Shown: one piece after another, positions 5,411 to 7,277 of the stretch
Numbering within the stretch: the first letter of the stretch is position 1
Layout of the letters: the number at the start of each line of letters is the position of its first letter
NCBI GenBank assembly: GCA_014379235.1
Contig: JACMMD010000737.1
Location: 1 to 7,277 of the forward strand
Source: Anaerolineae bacterium
GTDB lineage: Bacteria > Chloroflexota > Anaerolineae > Aggregatilineales > Phototrophicaceae
Direction of reading: 5' to 3'
DNA length: 7,277 nucleotides
Program-made: the position numbers and the translations under genes
Notes under the pieces: generated by a model
What the model saw: only the letters and a program-made list of their open reading frames with translations
The model's database searches: none
Told to the model about the DNA's origin: nothing

Positions 5411-6778
5411 ATGAGCGATCAGATTTCTTTAGCGCAGCGGGCGAATCTCCCGCCCTACAGTCAGGAAGCGGAAGAAGCCGTCATCGGCGCGGTCATCAGC
5501 AACCCCGATGCCTTCTTGAGCGTGACCGCTTTCCTACAGATCGAAGATTTCTATCTGCTGCGCCATTCCAATATTTGGAAGGCGCTGCTTCGTTTGAACG
5601 AACGCGGCGACCCGATTGACCTGCTGACTGTCAGTGAAGAACTCAGCAACATGGGTGTGCTGGACGAGATCGGCAGCGTGGCCTATCTCATGCAGTTGGT
5701 CAACAACACGCCGACCTCGATTCACGCTGAGGTTTACGGGCGCTTGGTCGAACGTGCGGCCATTCGCCGCCGTTTGCTGAAAGCCGCCGACGAAATCAAA
5801 GCGCTGGCGCTGGATGAAGAACTATCCATCGAGCGCGTCACCGACGAGGCCGAGTCGCGCCTGTTCAGCGTGACAGATCGCCAGATGAAGCGCGAGTTCA
5901 TCCCGATGAACGTGGCCATCAGCGAGTATTTCGACGTCATCGAGCATCTGGTCGCCAACAGCGATCAGCCGCTTGGTCTGCCGAGCGGCTTCAAAGACCT
6001 CGACAAGCTGCTCGGTGGTTTCCAGCGCTCCGACCTGCTCATCTTCGCAGGAAGACCGGGTATGGGCAAGACGTCATTCCTATTAACAGTTGCGTTAAAC
6101 GCTGCCAAGCTGCGCGCTCGTATCGCCATCTTCACAATGGAAATGGGTGTCGAACAGATCGTTCAGCGTATCGTCTCGATGGAGACGGGCATCAACACGC
6201 AAAAGCTGCGTCTTGGACAGCTATCTCCACATGAGTGGGCACTGTTCGTGCAAGCTACGGGTAACGTCAGCAACCTGCGAATCTTCATCGACGACACGCC
6301 CTCGCTCACACCGACGCAGATGCGCTCCAAATGCCGACGCCTCGCCCACGAAGAAGGTATCGACCTGATTATCGTGGACTACATGCAGTTGATGAGCGGT
6401 GGCAGCAACTCTTTCAACAACAACCGTGTGCAGGAAATCAGCTACATCAGCCGCACGATGAAAGAACTAGCGCGTGAATTGAACGTGCCCGTGTTCTCGG
6501 CGGCGCAGCTTTCACGCGCTGTCGAACAGCGTCAAGACAAGCGCCCGGTGCTTTCTGACCTCAGAGAAAGTGGTAGTATCGAGCAGGATGCCGACGTGGT
6601 AATGTTTCTGTATAGGGACAGTATATACAACGAAGCCACTGAACATCCCAACCTCGCTGACGTGATTATCGCTAAACATCGTAACGGCCCGACGGGCACA
6701 GTGTCGCTGTATTTCAATAAGTCCATCACGCGCTTCGAGGACGGCGAAGTGCGGCGCGTCAATTTGGATGAGCTATAA
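5411..6778 (+). CDS. dnaB: Replicative DNA helicase DnaB
   Basis: This 455-residue protein is the hexameric helicase that unwinds DNA at the replication fork and recruits primase. The N-terminal helical domain runs from LPPYSQEAEEAVIGAVI (13-29) to about 100. After a linker, the RecA-like motor domain begins near LPSGFKDLDKLLGGF (190-204). Walker A is GRPGMGKT (214-221), the catalytic glutamate is E244 in FTMEM, and Walker B is LIIVDYMQL (319-327) with D323. SAAQLSRAVEQRQDKRP (363-379) is the sensor region (motif H4), followed by DLRESGSIEQDADVV, and K422 and R424 in AKHRNGPTG occupy the arginine-finger region. It is full length, with no intein and no missing key residue. The start is placed as usual for the family, before LPP, although the Shine-Dalgarno is weak. 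It is followed after eight bases by a DnaD-like primosome gene, so helicase and probable loader are encoded side by side. Confidence 0.97.
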   Translation: MSDQISLAQRANLPPYSQEAEEAVIGAVISNPDAFLSVTAFLQIEDFYLLRHSNIWKALLRLNERGDPIDLLTVSEELSNMGVLDEIGSVAYLMQLVNNTPTSIHAEVYGRLVERAAIRRRLLKAADEIKALALDEELSIERVTDEAESRLFSVTDRQMKREFIPMNVAISEYFDVIEHLVANSDQPLGLPSGFKDLDKLLGGFQRSDLLIFAGRPGMGKTSFLLTVALNAAKLRARIAIFTMEMGVEQIVQRIVSMETGINTQKLRLGQLSPHEWALFVQATGNVSNLRIFIDDTPSLTPTQMRSKCRRLAHEEGIDLIIVDYMQLMSGGSNSFNNNRVQEISYISRTMKELARELNVPVFSAAQLSRAVEQRQDKRPVLSDLRESGSIEQDADVVMFLYRDSIYNEATEHPNLADVIIAKHRNGPTGTVSLYFNKSITRFEDGEVRRVNLDEL

Positions 6779-6779
6779 T
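6774..6779 (+). promoter_or_regulatory. Candidate -10 box for a leaderless DnaD-like mRNA
   Basis: A perfect TATAAT overlaps the last codons of dnaB and ends seven bases before the ATG at 6787. A transcript would then begin at or next to the start codon. No Shine-Dalgarno lies at a useful distance (GGATGAG is about 16 bases away), and no -35 box is visible, as is usual for leaderless promoters. It could also be chance, since TAA is the dnaB stop. Confidence 0.35.
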
Positions 6780-6786
6780 ATTCACT

Positions 6787-7277
6787 ATGCCAAGCAAAGT
6801 GACTAAACCCACCCCGCGCAAGTTCAGCGGCTTCCCTCCCGGTGGCATCGACCATGCCGATATGACGCAGATTCCGCGCCGTTTTTTTAGCGATCTGCTG
6901 CCCATGCTGGACGATGTAGCCGAGATCAAAGTCGTGCTGTTTTGCTTCTGGGCACTTGGGCAAAAAGAAGGCAAATACAAATATCTGCGCCGCCGCGACT
7001 TCCTTAACGACTCCGCTCTCATGCGCGGGCTGGCGGCCATCGACGCTGACGCTGAACCGAAAACGCTGTTGGATGCGGCCATTGAGCGCTGCATCGAGCG
7101 CGGTTCGCTGCTGAATGTCGAGGTCATGCTAGACAACGGCGAAGAAACGCTGTACTTTGTCAACACGGCGCGTGGGCGCGAAGGCGCGCAAGCGCTCAAA
7201 TCCGGCGAATGGATGCCCGGTGATGGCAGCAATCCGGTAGAGATCATCCCGGATCGCCCCAACGCCTTTTACCTGTA
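6787..7277 (+). CDS. DnaD-like primosome / helicase-loader protein (partial, 5' end)
   Basis: The frame is open from ATG 6787 to the window edge, giving 163 residues of a longer protein. The segment KFSGFPPGGIDHADMTQIPRRFF, then DLLPMLDDVAEIKVVLFCFW (about 36-55) and KYKYLRRRDFLNDSALMRGL, resembles the N-terminal winged-helix part of DnaD-like proteins of Chloroflexota, recalled from family knowledge and not searched. DnaD proteins help remodel the origin and load the helicase, which fits the place directly after dnaB. The C-terminal DnaD/DnaB2 domain would lie outside the window. The gap to dnaB is eight bases, so cotranscription is likely, but there is no good Shine-Dalgarno. The gene name is withheld because only one part is visible. 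Confidence 0.75.
   Translation, partial: MPSKVTKPTPRKFSGFPPGGIDHADMTQIPRRFFSDLLPMLDDVAEIKVVLFCFWALGQKEGKYKYLRRRDFLNDSALMRGLAAIDADAEPKTLLDAAIERCIERGSLLNVEVMLDNGEETLYFVNTARGREGAQALKSGEWMPGDGSNPVEIIPDRPNAFYL

Noticed and set aside
6759..7262. Reverse-strand open frame of 167 codons opposite the DnaD-like gene
   Set aside because: The product is serine/arginine-rich low-complexity sequence typical of an antisense shadow, and the forward frame is family-like.
1..7277. A novel defence, secretion or biosynthetic system
   Set aside because: The genes are envelope proteins and core replication functions, without effector, toxin, nuclease-helicase defence or assembly-line modules.

Overview
The window looks like a chromosomal segment from an uncultivated member of the Chloroflexota, probably Anaerolineae-like. 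This is an inference, not a database result. It rests on three things: a replicative helicase gene followed at once by a DnaD-like primosome gene, several proline/threonine-rich or LysM lipoproteins of a style common in that phylum, and short palindromic repeats scattered in and between genes. Base composition is moderately GC-rich and even across the window, with no integrase, transposase, tRNA or CRISPR array to suggest an island.

Positions 1-2788 hold three forward genes: the 3' end of an unidentified gene, a GT-C (ArnT/PMT type) membrane glycosyltransferase that starts directly after it at a TTG codon, and a lipoprotein with two LysM domains behind its own candidate promoter. The first 30 or so codons of the glycosyltransferase lie in a dispersed intergenic-type repeat. 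Three more palindromic repeat copies sit inside the gene, each in a predicted loop between membrane helices.

Positions 2796-4573 hold an envelope region. A reverse-strand lipoprotein with a jelly-roll-like domain converges on the LysM gene across a 41-base gap that is almost filled by a 28-base palindrome. It diverges from a secreted protein made of two tandem copies of one domain of about 115 residues, which ends at a hairpin with a T-tract.

Positions 4588-7277 hold a housekeeping and replication block: a clear promoter, a bifunctional nuclease (BFN/DUF151) family gene, a 212-base structured gap, the replicative helicase dnaB, and eight bases later the start of a DnaD-like gene that runs off the window. 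The gap before dnaB contains a long hairpin and two mutually exclusive pairings, the second followed by a T-tract, which resembles an attenuator. A perfect TATAAT ending seven bases before the DnaD-like ATG suggests that this gene may also be transcribed as a leaderless mRNA.

I see no convincing evidence of an undescribed multi-gene system. The most interesting signals are the palindromic elements living in coding sequence, the possible attenuator before dnaB, the possible leaderless DnaD-like start, and the recent domain duplication in the secreted protein.
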